Assembly: GCA_026119935.1 (NCBI GenBank)
Contig: JALRMH010000019.1
Span: 496,001 to 560,000 of the forward strand
Source: Endothia cerciana
Lineage: Eukaryota > Ascomycota > Sordariomycetes > Diaporthales > Cryphonectriaceae
DNA length: 64,000 nt
Direction of reading: 5' to 3'
Positions 43,799-56,115 of the stretch are shown here, one piece after another. The translations under genes were made by a program, and so were the position numbers. Position 1 is the first letter of the stretch. Each line of letters starts with the position of its first letter. The notes beneath the pieces were generated by a model. That model was not told the DNA's origin. It was given only the letters and a program-made list of their open reading frames with translations, and ran no database searches.

Positions 43799-45158
43799 TG
43801 AGGCAAGACGACCGCTCGACGCTCTGCCAAATAAACAACACCCCACTCGGCTGCCCACCTATACACCGGTGATGGGAGTGCGAGTAGGCTGAACACGATA
43901 CAGCCAGCACAATGGGATAGGAAGTCATCAATAAGCCGCAGCGTGTACAGAGAGCTGAATGAGGATCTGACCGTCTACGGCCCCGAGGGAGTCAGGTTTC
44001 CCCAGTGATACCCAAATCGAGCGCGCACACAGACACAGAGACACACATACTCGTGACTCAACTCATAGCCCATGTGAGTGAGTGCTGTAGTAAAGCTTGT
44101 TTTCTTTAATGATTAGAAAGTCCTGTATCGGCATAAATCAGTGTTGAAGAGCCCTAGACTAAAGCAGCCAAGGGATCCCAGATTTCAGTTCGCAAACATG
44201 AACATCAAATTTCATTCTTAATGCTCAACGCTCAAACTGAGGATGTCATACTGGCCAAACAACTTAACCGGCGTGATTCCAGACACCACAAAAATCCAAG
44301 ACAAACATCTCGGCATTCTCCTGCCCCGGTTTCGTTGTTTCCCCATATGAGAGCTATCCTAACTCCGTGATGCCCGGCATGCTCTCAAGTACGCCTAACA
44401 AACAGTCTCGCCCATGACAAATGGAGGACCGGAGATGCGCTCACTTGAACATCTTATACTTTCAGGAAATCAGGGAGCATACCAATCTGCCTTGTTTCAA
44501 GATTCCCCAACGGCCCAAAACATCAGTTCAAACATCTCCAGCCGGGGGTCAACCGATCGCCGTCCAGCTGCCGGTAGCATAATAATCAGACGAACGGCGG
44601 CCTGACGCGCTGACGCTAGGTATGACAAGGTGTGCCAAGCTCAGATCTTCAAGGGATCGAGATTGCCAGTTGACTTTATTATCCCTCCGGCAATGCCACC
44701 CTTTTCTTCCGCGTGACGAGCATGTGAGGTAGCACGCTTGCAAGCGCTCATGACCGGCTTCATATTCAGCATCCTCTGGACAAAGAGTATCTGCGCTCGT
44801 TTTCATCGGCTGTATCACAATGTTTCACACTAGCCTAGTGATGTTTAGACTTCCCAATGATTCTTGCTACACTCAATGGTTGGTACTATATATCAGGCCT
44901 CCAGCTGCGTCTTCCACACGTAGAGTCTTGCTTATACCAGTGTGAAGACAACATGTGCGGAGTAGCTCAACCGGTGGTTAAATTAGTCTTTCAAGTCCGT
45001 CAGCATGGAGTATGCGGACGAATTTGGGGACGTGAAGGAACGAAGTTCATGTAGTATATTCTCACCCTAAACTCGGAGAGAATTAGAAACACTTGCAGAA
45101 GAACGATTGCTGAAATCAATCTCGCAATTGCACCCAGATCGTAACAAGGCCCTGAATC
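43799..45158. other. Intergenic, nothing recognised
   Basis: Probably the 3' UTR of the rhodopsin-like gene and of the convergent GTPase gene. Only short frames without motifs are present. Confidence 0.6.
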
Positions 45159-46570
45159 CTATGAGTTTGTACAGTTGCTGATCAAATCCATGATGCCCCC
45201 TATAGCGACTGGTATTGCTCCAGGATGGATTATACTCAACGCGGAGCTAGCAGCAATGGTCAGGACCTTGCCTCCAATCTCCAAGGCAATTTTTCGTTTA
45301 CGGTGCGGCTTTTTTTGACTTGGCAAATTCGGGTCAGCCTCTACCGTGCCGTGCATAGAAGCCGCATGCAAACTGACTTTGAGCTCTGCCATTTGTTCCT
45401 GCAGGGTGAGCATTTGTTCGAGCGTCTCCTTCTGCCCCAGACCCGCCTCTTTCAGCTGTTGCTCGACCATCACCTGGTAGTCGTGTTGCATCTTGTCGAA
45501 GCGCAGGAGGTGCTCCATCTCGAGCCGGCGGATCTCCTCGCGGCGGTCCTGGCGAAGCAGCTCTTGATCTGTGTGGATGCGGTCGATCTTGCGTTCCATT
45601 TTCGCCCTCTCCTTCTCCAGTATCTCCTGTAGCTCGTGGTCCATCTCAGCAAGAGCCTCGGCCGCTTCCTGCTGTATCTTCTTCAACTCGTGTTTGTACT
45701 TCTCCTCGAGGATGAGCAACTCCTCGTTGACAGCACAGCCTGCCTCCGTCTCTCCGATGGGCTTCTTCTCGTCCACCAGCTCACGCTGGAGCTGTAGCGT
45801 CTCGGGCTCACGGTCGGCAAATGCGAGCAAGATGTCCAGAGCGGAGCGCTGGTCTCCCATGAACCGCTGCGTGCGAGCGCCATGGGAGATCATGTCGCCC
45901 CAGAACTCCGACTTGGATACGAGTTCGGTCTCGTGGGCCTCGGAGATCGTGTCGCTCATGGCGCCCCAGAAGGTGGACGCGATGACCACGTTGCGCATAG
46001 GCTTCTCGCCACAGAGTTTCCTGAACATTTTCAGGTTCCGCATGGCGCCCCCGTCCATGCGGACATCTGTGATGCGGTGGAGGTAGACGATGCCTGCTAG
46101 TTTGGTATTTTCTCTGTAGGTCAGCTCGAGGAAGTTGGCCAACTCCTTGAGGACCTCCGCATCGGATTTGTATGTGTCGTTGAATCCTGGAGTATCGACC
46201 AATATGAAGTTGTACCCCTCCGCGGTAAATTGATGTGGTGTTACTTGTTGAGTGCCTTAATTGTTGTAGCAGTCAGTGAAGCTGTTATTTTATATATATA
46301 TATATATAATAATAATGATTTCTCAATGAAGAACAGGAGTGTCCACTCCATGTATGTGAGACTTACATGACACGAGTGAATGCCCGACAATGCCTTCGTT
46401 GGTGCCCGTTGCTCGCTGGATGAAAGTACTTTTGCCAGCACCAGTGACCCCCATCACCCCTATGATCTGCCAAACAAAACATCAGTTACAACGTGTCTGC
46501 TCGTCCTGGGGCTGATAGGACTTACGAGGGTCGGGAGGGTTGGAATATTCTCCAGATCCTGAATTTGCAT
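45159..46570 (-). CDS. AIG1/GIMAP-like P-loop GTPase with coiled coil
   Basis: complement(join(45159..46255,46367..46466,46526..46570)), 413 aa. A short start MQIQDLENIPTLPTL leads into IIGVMGVTGAGKSTFIQ (G1, GxxxxGKS), then EGYNFILVDTPGFNDTY (G3, DTPG). LAGIVYLHRITDVRMDGGAM and MRNVVIASTFWGAMSD follow, where a classical TKxD is not obvious. Residues about 215-330 form a long charged coiled coil (EEKYKHELKKIQQEAAEALA and beyond). The carboxyl end has a hydrophobic stretch (TIAASSALSIIHPGAIPVAI) that may contact membranes. Intron 2 holds a (TA)n run. Splice joins restore SLVS-C-TQQVTPH. Such fungal GTPases are numerous and of unknown role; some are linked to NLR-like immunity proteins. It is upstream of, and co-oriented with, the coiled-coil gene at 47354. 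Confidence 0.85.
46290..46309. repeat. (TA)n microsatellite in GTPase intron 2
   Basis: About nine to ten TA units followed by AATAATAATG inside the intron 46256-46366. Confidence 0.9.
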
Positions 46571-47353
46571 TTTGCCCGAGTCTTGTCTTGTCTTATCAAC
46601 GAGGAGCAGAACAACTCAATCATTCGTTGACCTCGTAGGTATATAGAATGAGTGATAGAATGGGTGGATGGAGACCAGCAAGAGGATGGACGAGAAGTCA
46701 AGTCAGCAAGTCGGGGTTGAGAGGGAGGCCGTCGAGTCCCCGATTTCGTGGTCAAAAGAGCCGCATGCAGACAGGCACCGAAGTCTCTATTGCCTTGAGT
46801 TGCAAATCAGATCCTCTTTTGACAAGGGTCCTTACATATCCGTTTGTGGTCTGATGAGGCTACCAATAACACCCTCTTATCGAAGCTCAGGGACATTTGA
46901 CCAGGGTGGGAGGATGGTCAGCAGATGGGAGGCTATCCCGGGGCATTAATGCATAGTTTCATTAGCCGCTCAGCCGCTGCACAAATCCTTGGAAGTATTA
47001 CCGATAGAGGTCACCTTGCGCCAGGCCATATAATGATAAGTCACTCGAATTGCATTTACCGATGCTCATGTGGGAGCGGCCATGTGGGAGCGTGGGGCCG
47101 TGGGCTGAATTCAATAGGCGAGATAGCCGTCGGTGGCTTGCATGTAGGATTCGTGAGCCACATGAATGGAATGCACCATCTGTGTGGATGGTTCATCGGG
47201 GTGAGGCTAAGGCGCGAGGGCTGTCACCAGTGAAACAATAGCCATGTGTTGATAGATCAGATCGGGAGATTTTAGAGCATAGTCTGTGCAAGTTATCAAT
47301 CTACTTCCTGGATACATCCACGAGCCCTGACCACCCAGGCATGTCTCTCGCTG
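46571..47353. other. Intergenic between the GTPase and coiled-coil genes
   Basis: Promoter of the GTPase gene, read leftwards, and the 3' end of the coiled-coil gene. No gene recognised. Confidence 0.55.
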
Positions 47354-48897
47354 TCAAGTGGAGCTGCCTTTGCCAACCCAGACACGAGCTTTCAGCCAGA
47401 TTCTGGAGACCTGGTCATACTTTCGGCCCTCCTCGGTGCCGCAAGCCACGATGGCTGGCTGAAGCACCATCAGAAGTGGCATGCCAAGGAAAGCGGACTC
47501 CGTTTTTTGGGATTGGTGGAGATCCATCAAGCCTTCCCCGGAGCGCTGAAAGGATCCCTCCCCTCGCTCCCTTAGAGCCTTGAGATCCAAGCACTTGACC
47601 ACAGAACGCTGTGACCAAAGCTTGGCCGAGAATTGCAGGGCCCGATCGAACTCGTCTATCAGGAACTGCTGATGCCCGGGGTCAGAAGGATCTCTAACCA
47701 TAAATCGTGCAGCACTGCTGAGAAACTTGTTGCTCAGCTGAACTGCACGATTCAGCCGCGCAGCGGTAACCGGAGATGAATCTTGCCCTGTCCTATCCCT
47801 CATCTCACTCATACCGTGTGCCGCTAATAGCCTCATCAATTGTGAGCGCCATTGGTGAGCCTCTCTCTCCTGTACTACGAGATTGAAGTGATGTCAGCGA
47901 GACTTCCAGGATCTCCTCGAGCTGCTGGGCAATGGAGGTATCTACGAATTGACTCACATTCGACTAGTAAGTCGTAAAGGTTGCTCACTACTTTGCTCGT
48001 TACTGGCAGGTCAGACTGTGCTGCCTTTGTGACGTTATGATCGACACCCTTCGATTCCTGGGTGGCTGCCCCCGTATTTGAGCTGGTAGGGAGCCTGGAG
48101 ATGCTGTCAAGAATCGAAAATGGGTTGGCAATGATCTCAGCGCAGATAAAGTTGGCCAGCATGCCATGAAGAAGGATGTACGACAGCTTCTTCTCTCTGT
48201 TGAGTTCCGGAGGCATTTTCCCGTCTGGAGCCAATACCATAAATGTTCGTAGCTGTGCAAGAAACTCATTGCCGTCCTCTGTGGACAGATTGGAACATTG
48301 CTGTATGCTGCTCTGGGCAGAGTCCTTGGCCCAACTGTACCAGGCTGATGATCGATTGGCAAACCACTGGACGACATCGCTGTCTGAGGTAGCGAAGGAC
48401 CTGTTCTGTTCCATCATTGTCTTAGCGGCGGACTGGGCTGAGACGACGTGCTTCTCTTGATCCTCGACCTGGTGGGCCAACGTGGCAACCTGATTCTCAA
48501 GGTCTTGAACGAGCTTGTGTTGGCTCAGGTTCTGCGACGCAAGCCTGGCGTTCTGCCTCTCGAAGTCTTGTAGTTGGCGGGTTAGCTTGCCAATATACTC
48601 TTGATGCTCCAGGAGGGATGTCTCGTATTTTTGCAGCTCCTGGACTACTGCATTATATTCAGTCTTAGTGACGGCAGGTGCCTCTCTGGCGGCTTGCTGG
48701 CCGTATTTCGACTCGTATTTCGAGCTGTATGATTCATGGCTGCGGATGGCCGGGCGGGCTGGGCTTCCTCTGCGATCTGCTGCTCGCGCCCTGTCCGCGC
48801 TCTCTCCGCGCATGTCACGGTATGTGCTAGAGGTGCTTGGAACGTCTCGTGCACCCGAGGCGCCGCTAGTCATCTCGAATGTCCCTCTTCGCGGCAT
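47354..48897 (-). CDS. Coiled-coil fungal protein, function unknown (486 aa)
   Basis: complement(join(47354..47874,47958..48897)). Exon 1 starts MPRRGTFEMTSGASGARDVP and contains a low-complexity Ser/Arg part, then a coiled coil (YNAVVQELQKYETSLLEHQE and LVQDLENQVATLAHQVEDQE). A folded-looking part follows (VVQWFANRSSAWYSWAKDSA, then MPPELNREKKLSYILLHGML). An 83-nt intron (GTGAGT, branch CTGAC, TCGTAG) joins LYDLLVE-L-QEREAHQWRS. The rest ends LKARVWVGKGSST. I do not recognise a named domain. It is divergently arranged with the Hsp70-like gene. An upstream exon (49021-49203 region) may extend the amino end, because frame stays open upstream of this Met to a possible acceptor at about 48961. 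Confidence 0.78.
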
Positions 48898-49020
48898 AAC
48901 TGTGACAATTTCAACTTGCCCGAGATCATTCGCAGCACGAGTTGCGAAAGATTGATTCCCTGCGTAATGAATTAGAACGGTCTGCTGCTTCCGCAGCTAC
49001 CAAAAGGCTTTCCTTTTGTC

Positions 49021-49203
49021 CTAAGGGGATGGATTCTGCTTGCCTTCTAGGTTTTCTACATGCTTGTCCCGACTGGCATCGTCCCCAGCGAGCCTTTCTT
49101 GTTTGCAAGTGGCAGGAGTTTGGGGATCGGCGAAGTCGTCCAGGATGATCTTGCCAGGAGAACTTGGCCTGCCATCTTTGTCTTTGTGAGCCTTCTTTCC
49201 CAT
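49021..49203 (-). CDS. Candidate small ORF or first exon of the coiled-coil gene
   Basis: An open frame of 60 codons beginning MGKKAHKDKDGRPSSPGKII, with composition resembling a coding exon, lies about 120 bases upstream of the coiled-coil protein. Splicing from a weak GTCGGG donor near 49073 to the acceptor ACGCAG near 48961 would join it in phase, but the donor is poor. It may instead be an uORF in the shared leader. I list it as unresolved. Confidence 0.3.
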   Translation of the reverse strand: MGKKAHKDKDGRPSSPGKIILDDFADPQTPATCKQERLAGDDASRDKHVENLEGKQNPSP

Positions 49204-49792
49204 CTTGTACGAGTATTTGAAAAAAAATTGAACAGATATAGAAAGATCAGTGACAACACTGTAGCTTTATTTATGTGAAGACCCAATGTGCTGCTCCGTC
49301 TGGAACGCGTAATGACACCTGATCGGCCAGTCTCTGTGATGGTATGTTTCGTCCTAGGCATTATTGAACCTAGGCAAATGTGCGGAGTACATTGATAATA
49401 CACTTTGCTTTATATGCCTAGCCATTCCTGTTCAAGGCTCGGTCACCTATCATGGTCATGTGTGTACACTACTCCACTTGATTAACCCCGGTGCTTGTTG
49501 TCGTGGCTTACACGATATTGCTGACATGCATGCATACCTAAGCGCCAGGACTGCCACCCTTCCGGGATCTAGATCCCAGAGCCTCGTCTTGTTGAACCTT
49601 CAAAGTACCCCCATACCAGTCTGCCTCTGCCCCATGTTTGACAAAGCAAGCCTTTAAGCAGAAGGGCATCCACTGAAATCATGGGAATTTTATCTTGTCA
49701 CCTCCGTCGCCTCTGATCTGCAGAACTTGGCAGTCGGCGTCTTTTTGTCCCTCAAGATTTCTTGTAATGAAGTGATTCTAGTCTTGACAACA

Positions 49793-52438
49793 ATGTCCGG
49801 CAGCGTGAAAAAGCTCATTGTTGGCGTGGACTATGGCACAACTTTTTCAGGTGAGTCTTCACGTCGCCATCTTGCCATCAATGACGGGATCTGACTTCAA
49901 CATAGGTGTCAGCTATGTCTTCTCTGATGCCTCAAATGTCGATGATGTGGAGGTACTAGATTCATGGGGCGCGGGCGATCAGTACCAGAGACAAGTCCCT
50001 TCACGAATTTCCTACGAACCACGCTTCACATGGGGCTACGACATTGAGAATCGTGAGCTGGCCTACTGGTAGGTGTCCAAGATGACACCCCGCCCCCATT
50101 TCTGGGCTGTTTCGGAGCCAATAACTGACAGTTTATTAAAGCTGGACCAAACTGTTATTGGACGACCATGCTATCGAAACGCAGCACGATGACAGCAACC
50201 TCAGGAAGTAGGCTTTTTGACCCCTCCTCTTTTTTTTTTCTTCTTTTTTTTTCCTCTTCCTTCTTTTTGGGTCGTTTATTGTTCCTCATGTCGGTCTCGA
50301 AAGAGCTAAGGAGACTCCATTCCTGACCATATACCGATAGATACTATGGTGCCGGCTTCAAGACGACTCCCACGGGAAAGACTGCCACAATGGTTGTTGC
50401 AGACTACCTGCAGCTGCTTTACGCGCACATGATGCGAGAGCTAGGACGAAAATTGTCCGAGGAGATCCTCACTGTCACGCCTATTCAGTTTTGGTTCACG
50501 CTGCCGGCCTTGTGGTCTCACAGGGCCCAGAACGCTACGCTGCAGGCGGCCACTCGGGCTGGCTTCGGGAGCAGAAACAATGATGAGATACACCTTGTCA
50601 AGGAGCCTGAAGCGGCGGCCATTGCCTGCCTCAGTGGTCTGACAGCCAAAGGCCCGTCTCCCCATGTTCAAGTATGTAGAACCCGGGGTCCAGCAGCAGA
50701 CTCCCTACTTCTCGTTGAATCCATGCTAACGTTTTTGTTTGCAACTAGACTGGCAAGATAGTCCTTGTTTGTGATTGCGGCGGCGGCACCGTGGTAAGCC
50801 TCAGTCGAATCCCCATCCAAACCATCCAGAAAACCTGGGTTTTGGAATCTCTTCAGTATAATGATTCTGATCAAAAGTCTAGGATTTGGCTTCTTACGAG
50901 ATCACTCAAGAAACCCCCAGACTCTCGCTAAAGGAGGTGTGTGTGAGCGAAGGTACGACCATTTGTTATCCACCACTGATCTAAAGTAAAACAAATCATC
51001 TTTATCCCAAGTGCTAACATGGGTGACCTCAGCCGGAAAGTGTGGCTCGACCACGATCGACCGAGCCTTCTATCAGCTGATGAAGAAGCGCTTCGGAGCA
51101 GTCTTCGAGAGAGTGCCAGAGGAGAAGCGCGGCGTGACCTCGAGGTTTATGAAAGATTTTGAGGCTGCGAAGAAAGATTTTGGAGCGTCCGACCATCCTC
51201 GCAACACGCGGTTGAATCTAAAGATGGCCGCGAAGCAATTTGAATACTACGATGATGAAGACAACGAAGTCATCTTGACAGGGTAAATTCGGCACCGAAC
51301 TCTGTTTGAGTATTTGCAGTATCTGACCGTTTCCCTTCCAGTACCGACATGAAGCAGCTTTTTGATCCTGTGGTGCAGCAAGTCCTGGGCCTCCTGCAGA
51401 AGCAGATCAAGGCCACGGAGAAGGCAGGACGGAGTGTTAACGTGAGTGTCTCACCAGGGCCCAAGACAATGCCTCAAATGAACCGGGCTATTGACAGTCA
51501 CACCAGACAATCATTCTCGTCGGTGGATTCGGAACTTCGCCTTACCTGTACAAGAAAATCAAGGACTGGTGCCCATCAGTGATTTCTGTATTCAACCCTC
51601 CAAGGTCGTAAGTCCTCGACGGCTTCTCGTACTGTCTATCGCAAATGAATGACTCAAGACAACAGATGGGAGGCTATTTGCGTGGGCGCCGCCGTTCGGG
51701 GGCTACAAGGGCCAATGGTCAAGGAGAAGAAAAGCCGGTCCTCCGTGGGCTACACAACGGGCCGACCATTCGAGGAGGGTGTCGACAGTGAGCATGACTG
51801 CTATTACGACTTCTACGGCAGAAAAAGAGTGTGTGACAAGATGATATGGATGATCGACAAGGTCAGGCCCCTTTATTTCCCCCTTCTTTCGAGCCTGGAG
51901 GAGAAAAGTGAAATTCTTCGGCTGACTTCCGGGTAGGGAGAGACAATTACTGCAGAGACTTCAAAGAGGCGGTCGATATATTGGACGTCAGAAGAAGGGG
52001 ACGACAGGACTTACACGCTGGAGCTTTATGAGAGCACTGCGGATTCGGCCCCCGAATTCCAGACGCACAACTGTAAGTGCACTTTCACTACACACTGTAT
52101 ACTGGGCCCGTGTCACTGACGGTTCCCCAGCGGTCATTCAAGTCGGCACAGTGATCTCCGACCTGTCCAACGTCGACTACAATGTCTTCGAGAACAAAGT
52201 AGGGAAGAACGGCAAGCGGACATACAAAGTCGATTTCGAGCTCATGACCATCGTGGAGGACCAGCTTGGGTATATGCACTTTAGGGTGGTGGTGCAGGGT
52301 AAGGTGGTCGGCCAGGCACGGCTGAGCATAGAGAAGGAGTCTGAGAAGAATCTCTTCACCCAAGACCAGCTGCACCTGGTGTCTGATATCCTGTCAAAAT
52401 TCTCAGTGCAGCAGAATGGAAGGAGTAAGTCGGGTTAG
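49793..52438 (+). CDS. Hsp70-like ATPase, HSPA12 subfamily, 12 exons
   Basis: join(49793..49850,49906..50068,50142..50207,50341..50671,50749..50793,50883..50952,51033..51282,51342..51441,51507..51607,51666..51861,51937..52072,52131..52438), 607 aa. HSPA12-like proteins share the Hsp70 ATPase fold but have a divergent substrate part; client and co-chaperones are unknown in fungi. The phosphate-1 motif is LIVGVDYGTTFSG, the connect region HLVKEPEAAA, the phosphate-2 motif IVLVCDCGGGTVDLASYEIT, and the adenosine motif IILVGGFGTSPYLYKKI. All 11 introns (53 to 133 nt) join in phase, and each exon is bounded by GT..AG. Intron 3 carries a long pyrimidine tract. Neighbours are the coiled-coil and GTPase genes. 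Confidence 0.9.
50220..50268 (+). repeat. T/C-rich tract in Hsp70 intron 3
   Basis: About 49 bases of almost pure pyrimidine with runs of 7 to 10 T, inside the intron 50208-50340. Confidence 0.85.
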
Positions 52439-54404
52439 GAAGGCGAATGAACTTGATCATCACATAGACTGTACTGTACCAGTAACTTTTCCCCTGACCA
52501 GGACGAGGCTCGGAAACATGAAACGCCTCAATATCGTGTCATGACTTCCTAGCGTCGTCAAGAATAGCACGCTACTCATATTAGGAAACTTCAGCAGCTA
52601 GATGTATCTCCTGTCCAGCAGACGACCAGTCCGCCCCATGGCAACAGTGAACAGGCTCACCGCTCGCCCTGCACACTCTCTCCTCGTTCTCTCCATAAGC
52701 GCCCCACGGCGCCTTTGTCCCATCCGAACGAACCACTCACGCAGTGGCTGCGATCTATTAGTGTCTCTTTGGGCAGCAGACAGCCATCGGGCTTCCCTGA
52801 CAGCGCCAAGCGAGCCCCATGCTCTGCCTGCCTCTCCTCACCTCCCCAGATCAGCGCCCGACGACTGACAGATGGACTGGCTGAACCGAGTAGCCGGAAC
52901 TGATCAGCATAGCTTCGAGGCCATCTAAAAGTGGAAAATATTGACCGCCATCTTCTGGGGAACGCGCCAGTATGCTTGGAACAGAACATCCAGGCCATGG
53001 CAAGGCCACCTGACCAGGTGGCTGCTGAGCTGTAAACCCATTGCAGAGCTGGTTGTGCGACCCATGCCCACTCCAACCTTCCTTTCAGCCGGATCGACCG
53101 ACGCAGAGGAGCCCAACCTGCCTGCTGCCCAACGCCCGCTGATCCATGCAGGTTTGGCAGGATCCCGAGACCAGGTCCATTCAGATTCCAGACCGATCGA
53201 GCCCAAGTACAACGTGAGACGTCTCCGTTCAACGACGGGTTCCAGACCATGTTCACTAGATGGAGCCGGGGCGAGCGAGGGCATGGGCAATTGGTGAAGA
53301 CGTGGAGCACGAGCTTTCGTCCAAATGGGTTTAGGTATAAATTGCTCTCTGAGCCCGATGGATGTGGATGGTATAAAAAGGGTTCGTGATGGCCAGAGTT
53401 TGCCGTTACAACTCGTCTCCATCCTGCCTCGGTCACGAGGACCTCACCTGAACGTCCTCGGACTTCATCTGAACATACTCGGACTAGCTGCCAAGGTCGA
53501 CAGCGCAGGAGGGACGCAAGTATCGACATTGCGATGGTTCCGTGCAATCGAGCAGGAGGCTGACGGAATCTGTAGAAGCATTTGCATTCTTTTTTTCTTT
53601 CTTCTTTTTTACTTTTTTTATATTAAAACCAAGAGTTTTTCTTCCCCCCTCACCCCTTTCGTTTCAAATTTCAACAATTCAGACAGCGCCTCGAATCAAG
53701 CAGAAAAGTCAATTTCCCAAATGAGCCAAGCAAACAAACTTCAGCACACCATAAACCCGGGCAAAGAGCAAAAACAATTCTCAACATATACAATATTCAA
53801 GTTCCGCGCCCAAGGTTGTGATCTGTGACTATTGTCCTGTAACTGTCCTGTCGTCCAGCAGGTTGCCCCTCCAGTGAGTCTATATGATACCATGCCCCTC
53901 TTTTCCCAAGTATTCAACACCAGATTTCTAGCGCACTCGCTGTCTGTGCGAGGCAGTACCCCGAGTAATGCTTGCATGCAACTCGCACCGGGGGTTCGGG
54001 GGCGGAGAGGACGACAGCGGTCCCCAAGGCAATCCACTGCGGGCTCAATACGCTCCACAGATCCAGGCCCGGATGATAGAATGGGCTGGCTGGTCCTCCT
54101 AGATGATCCTGGCTGGTAGGCTTGGTGTACTCTGCCCAGACCTGGCGATCATCGGCGCAGCGCGGCATATCTTCTCACAGTGTAGCTCTGCACGCGGCTC
54201 GGACTCAGGAGGTCCGGCGCGATAGTAGACATCCTAAGATGGTCCTTTATCAATCTTGCACTTGCAATGCTAAAATCGCTGACGGTGTCAGATCTTTCGC
54301 ATCTGCGGAAGCTGTTAGAAGTCTGAACAAGATTTTGGGTTCCCAAAACTGATCTCAGATCAAGTCCTAGGATAGTTGATGGGACGGAACTGACCAAAAG
54401 TTCT
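52439..54404. other. Intergenic between convergent Hsp70 and C2H2 genes
   Basis: About 2 kb. A minus-strand frame of 296 codons (52657-53547) is open by chance; its peptide has no domain and no coding-like composition, so it is not called. A T-rich stretch (53588-53650) is present. Confidence 0.55.
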
Positions 54405-56052
54405 TCAGCCTGATTGTTGTACGAAGGGGTGGCTTTGGTGCTGGGCCATGTAGTTCATGTGGATCCTTCCCAGGGTGTCCAAGCTGTCCTTAAGACGATT
54501 GATATGCGTTATGACCATGGGATCGTCCAGCTGGCCAAGTTCGACGAGAGCACTGGGGAGGCCAGCTCGGACGGTCGACCATTCCTCTCGGAGTTGTGCT
54601 GACACATCAACCTTGGCTGGCACCTGCGGCTCCATCCTTGGACTGGCCTTGCGGGACTTGGGAGACTTGCGACTGCCGGTATTCTTGCTGCTGAGGTCAC
54701 TCTTCCTCTTCCTGGATTTGAGGGCGTCCTTGCGTCCATCCTCGTCAGGCGACGGAGGCGCAGCGTTGTGGACGCGCTGCATGTGGTCATGGAGGTTCCA
54801 TTTGCGAGGGAAGCCATTCCCGGGTTGGGCACGGTCACATCCACTGAAGGTGCATGGGTAAGGCTTGGTGCCGTGGCCATGCATGCCGTGCGCCTCTCTC
54901 TCATGTCGAAGCAAGCAGGCAGTGGAGGAAAATGGCAACTCCTTGCAGCTCTCCATCTTGCAACGGTATGGCTTCAGGTGGGAATCAACGAATTTGCTGG
55001 AACAGGATCATGAGTACGAGAACAATGCCGGACGTGGACGTCAAGACTTACTCGTAGTTGCACTTGAGCTTCTCTGGTTTGTGGCAGCAGCCGCTTTGTC
55101 CTTCCCAGGGGCAGTGATAGAGGCCGTCGGCTTGCGGGAATGCGTTCCTGTACAGCGGGTGATCCCTGGCGCTCTCACCTTCGCTACCCGAAAGTGGACC
55201 GGCCCAGTCGTTCATCTGGACCTGCTCGTCACCCGCGACATGTGGTATACCGACTTCTAGGTCTCCAGTGGCCAGCAGGGGCTGAACAGCAGGGCCAACC
55301 AGGCTAAAATTATCCATGACCGGGATGCTGGGAGAACCGGAGGAGACACTGGTATTGGGAGAATTGTGCATGATCAAGCCCCAGCTGTCGTCTCTTGGCG
55401 TCGTCACCTCGCTCAGGTTGTCCCAGGTCGTAGTGGGTGAACCACCAGACACGCTGGTCTCGAAGTTCAGGGGAATAGCACTGGGGTCCACGTGCTGGGC
55501 GGCAGCGAAGTCATTCAGGGCCGAGGAAGTACCGTGTCCGTCCATGTTGGAGTACAACATCTCCGGCGATGTTGCCAAACCGTCAGACTGCTGGAAGAGG
55601 AATTGAGAAGGGTCCATGGTACGACCATTCCCTTGGAGTCCGTCCGCGTATGTGGATTCATTACCTGTGATGTCAAAGCTTGACGCTTGCGAGGCGCTTT
55701 GTGACATGGCTGTCTGGAGTCTCAGTCGGCTCCTGCCTGAAACAGATTCGGTGACCCTGTGGCCAGATGCAGAGCCCTTGGAGGAGATCCGACGCATTGG
55801 CTCAGCCTTGTGAGTCTGATCATGGCCCACTGCGGCTGCAGTTGACATCCAGATGGCTTGAAAATCATCCGCGGTCTCCATCCGGCTCCTCCCGGAATAA
55901 GGGCCCATTGTGAAAGAGTACTCCTCGGATTCTCCTTGGTCTGCAAAGAAGTTCTGTGACCCTTCTACTGTCGTGACGTCCCACGCTGATCCTGACGGAT
56001 CAGCTGATGGTCCTGTTTGAGAAAAAGAGAAAACTGCAGAGGCAGGAGGCAT
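54405..56052 (-). CDS. C2H2 zinc-finger protein, probable transcription factor
   Basis: complement(join(54405..54996,55052..56052)), 530 aa from the first Met (MPPASAVFSFSQTGPSADPS). The amino two thirds are Ser/Gly/Thr-rich without structure, as in activation regions. The carboxyl part carries zinc-binding signatures: YHCPWEGQSGCCHKP, YRCKMESCKELPFSSTACLL with RHEREAH (CX4CX12HX4H), and YPCTFSGCDRAQPGNGFPRK with NLHDHMQRVH (CX4CX15HX4H). A basic stretch (KSRKRKSDLSSKNTGSRKSP) looks like a nuclear signal. A 55-nt intron (GTAAGT...TTCCAG) splits an Asp codon (KCNYD-KFVDSHL). Frame stays open upstream of the Met to about 56115, where TTAAATTAG suggests an acceptor, so an upstream coding exon may exist. 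Confidence 0.83.
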
Positions 56053-56115
56053 AGCCTGAGAGTAACTGTAGTCGCTGAGTCGAAGGTCAGTGTCCTGTAT
56101 CTCCACGACCCCTTG

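Noticed and set aside
52657..53547. 296-codon minus-strand frame between the Hsp70 and C2H2 genes
   Set aside because: No recognisable domain, overlapping frames on both strands equally open, no splice pattern.
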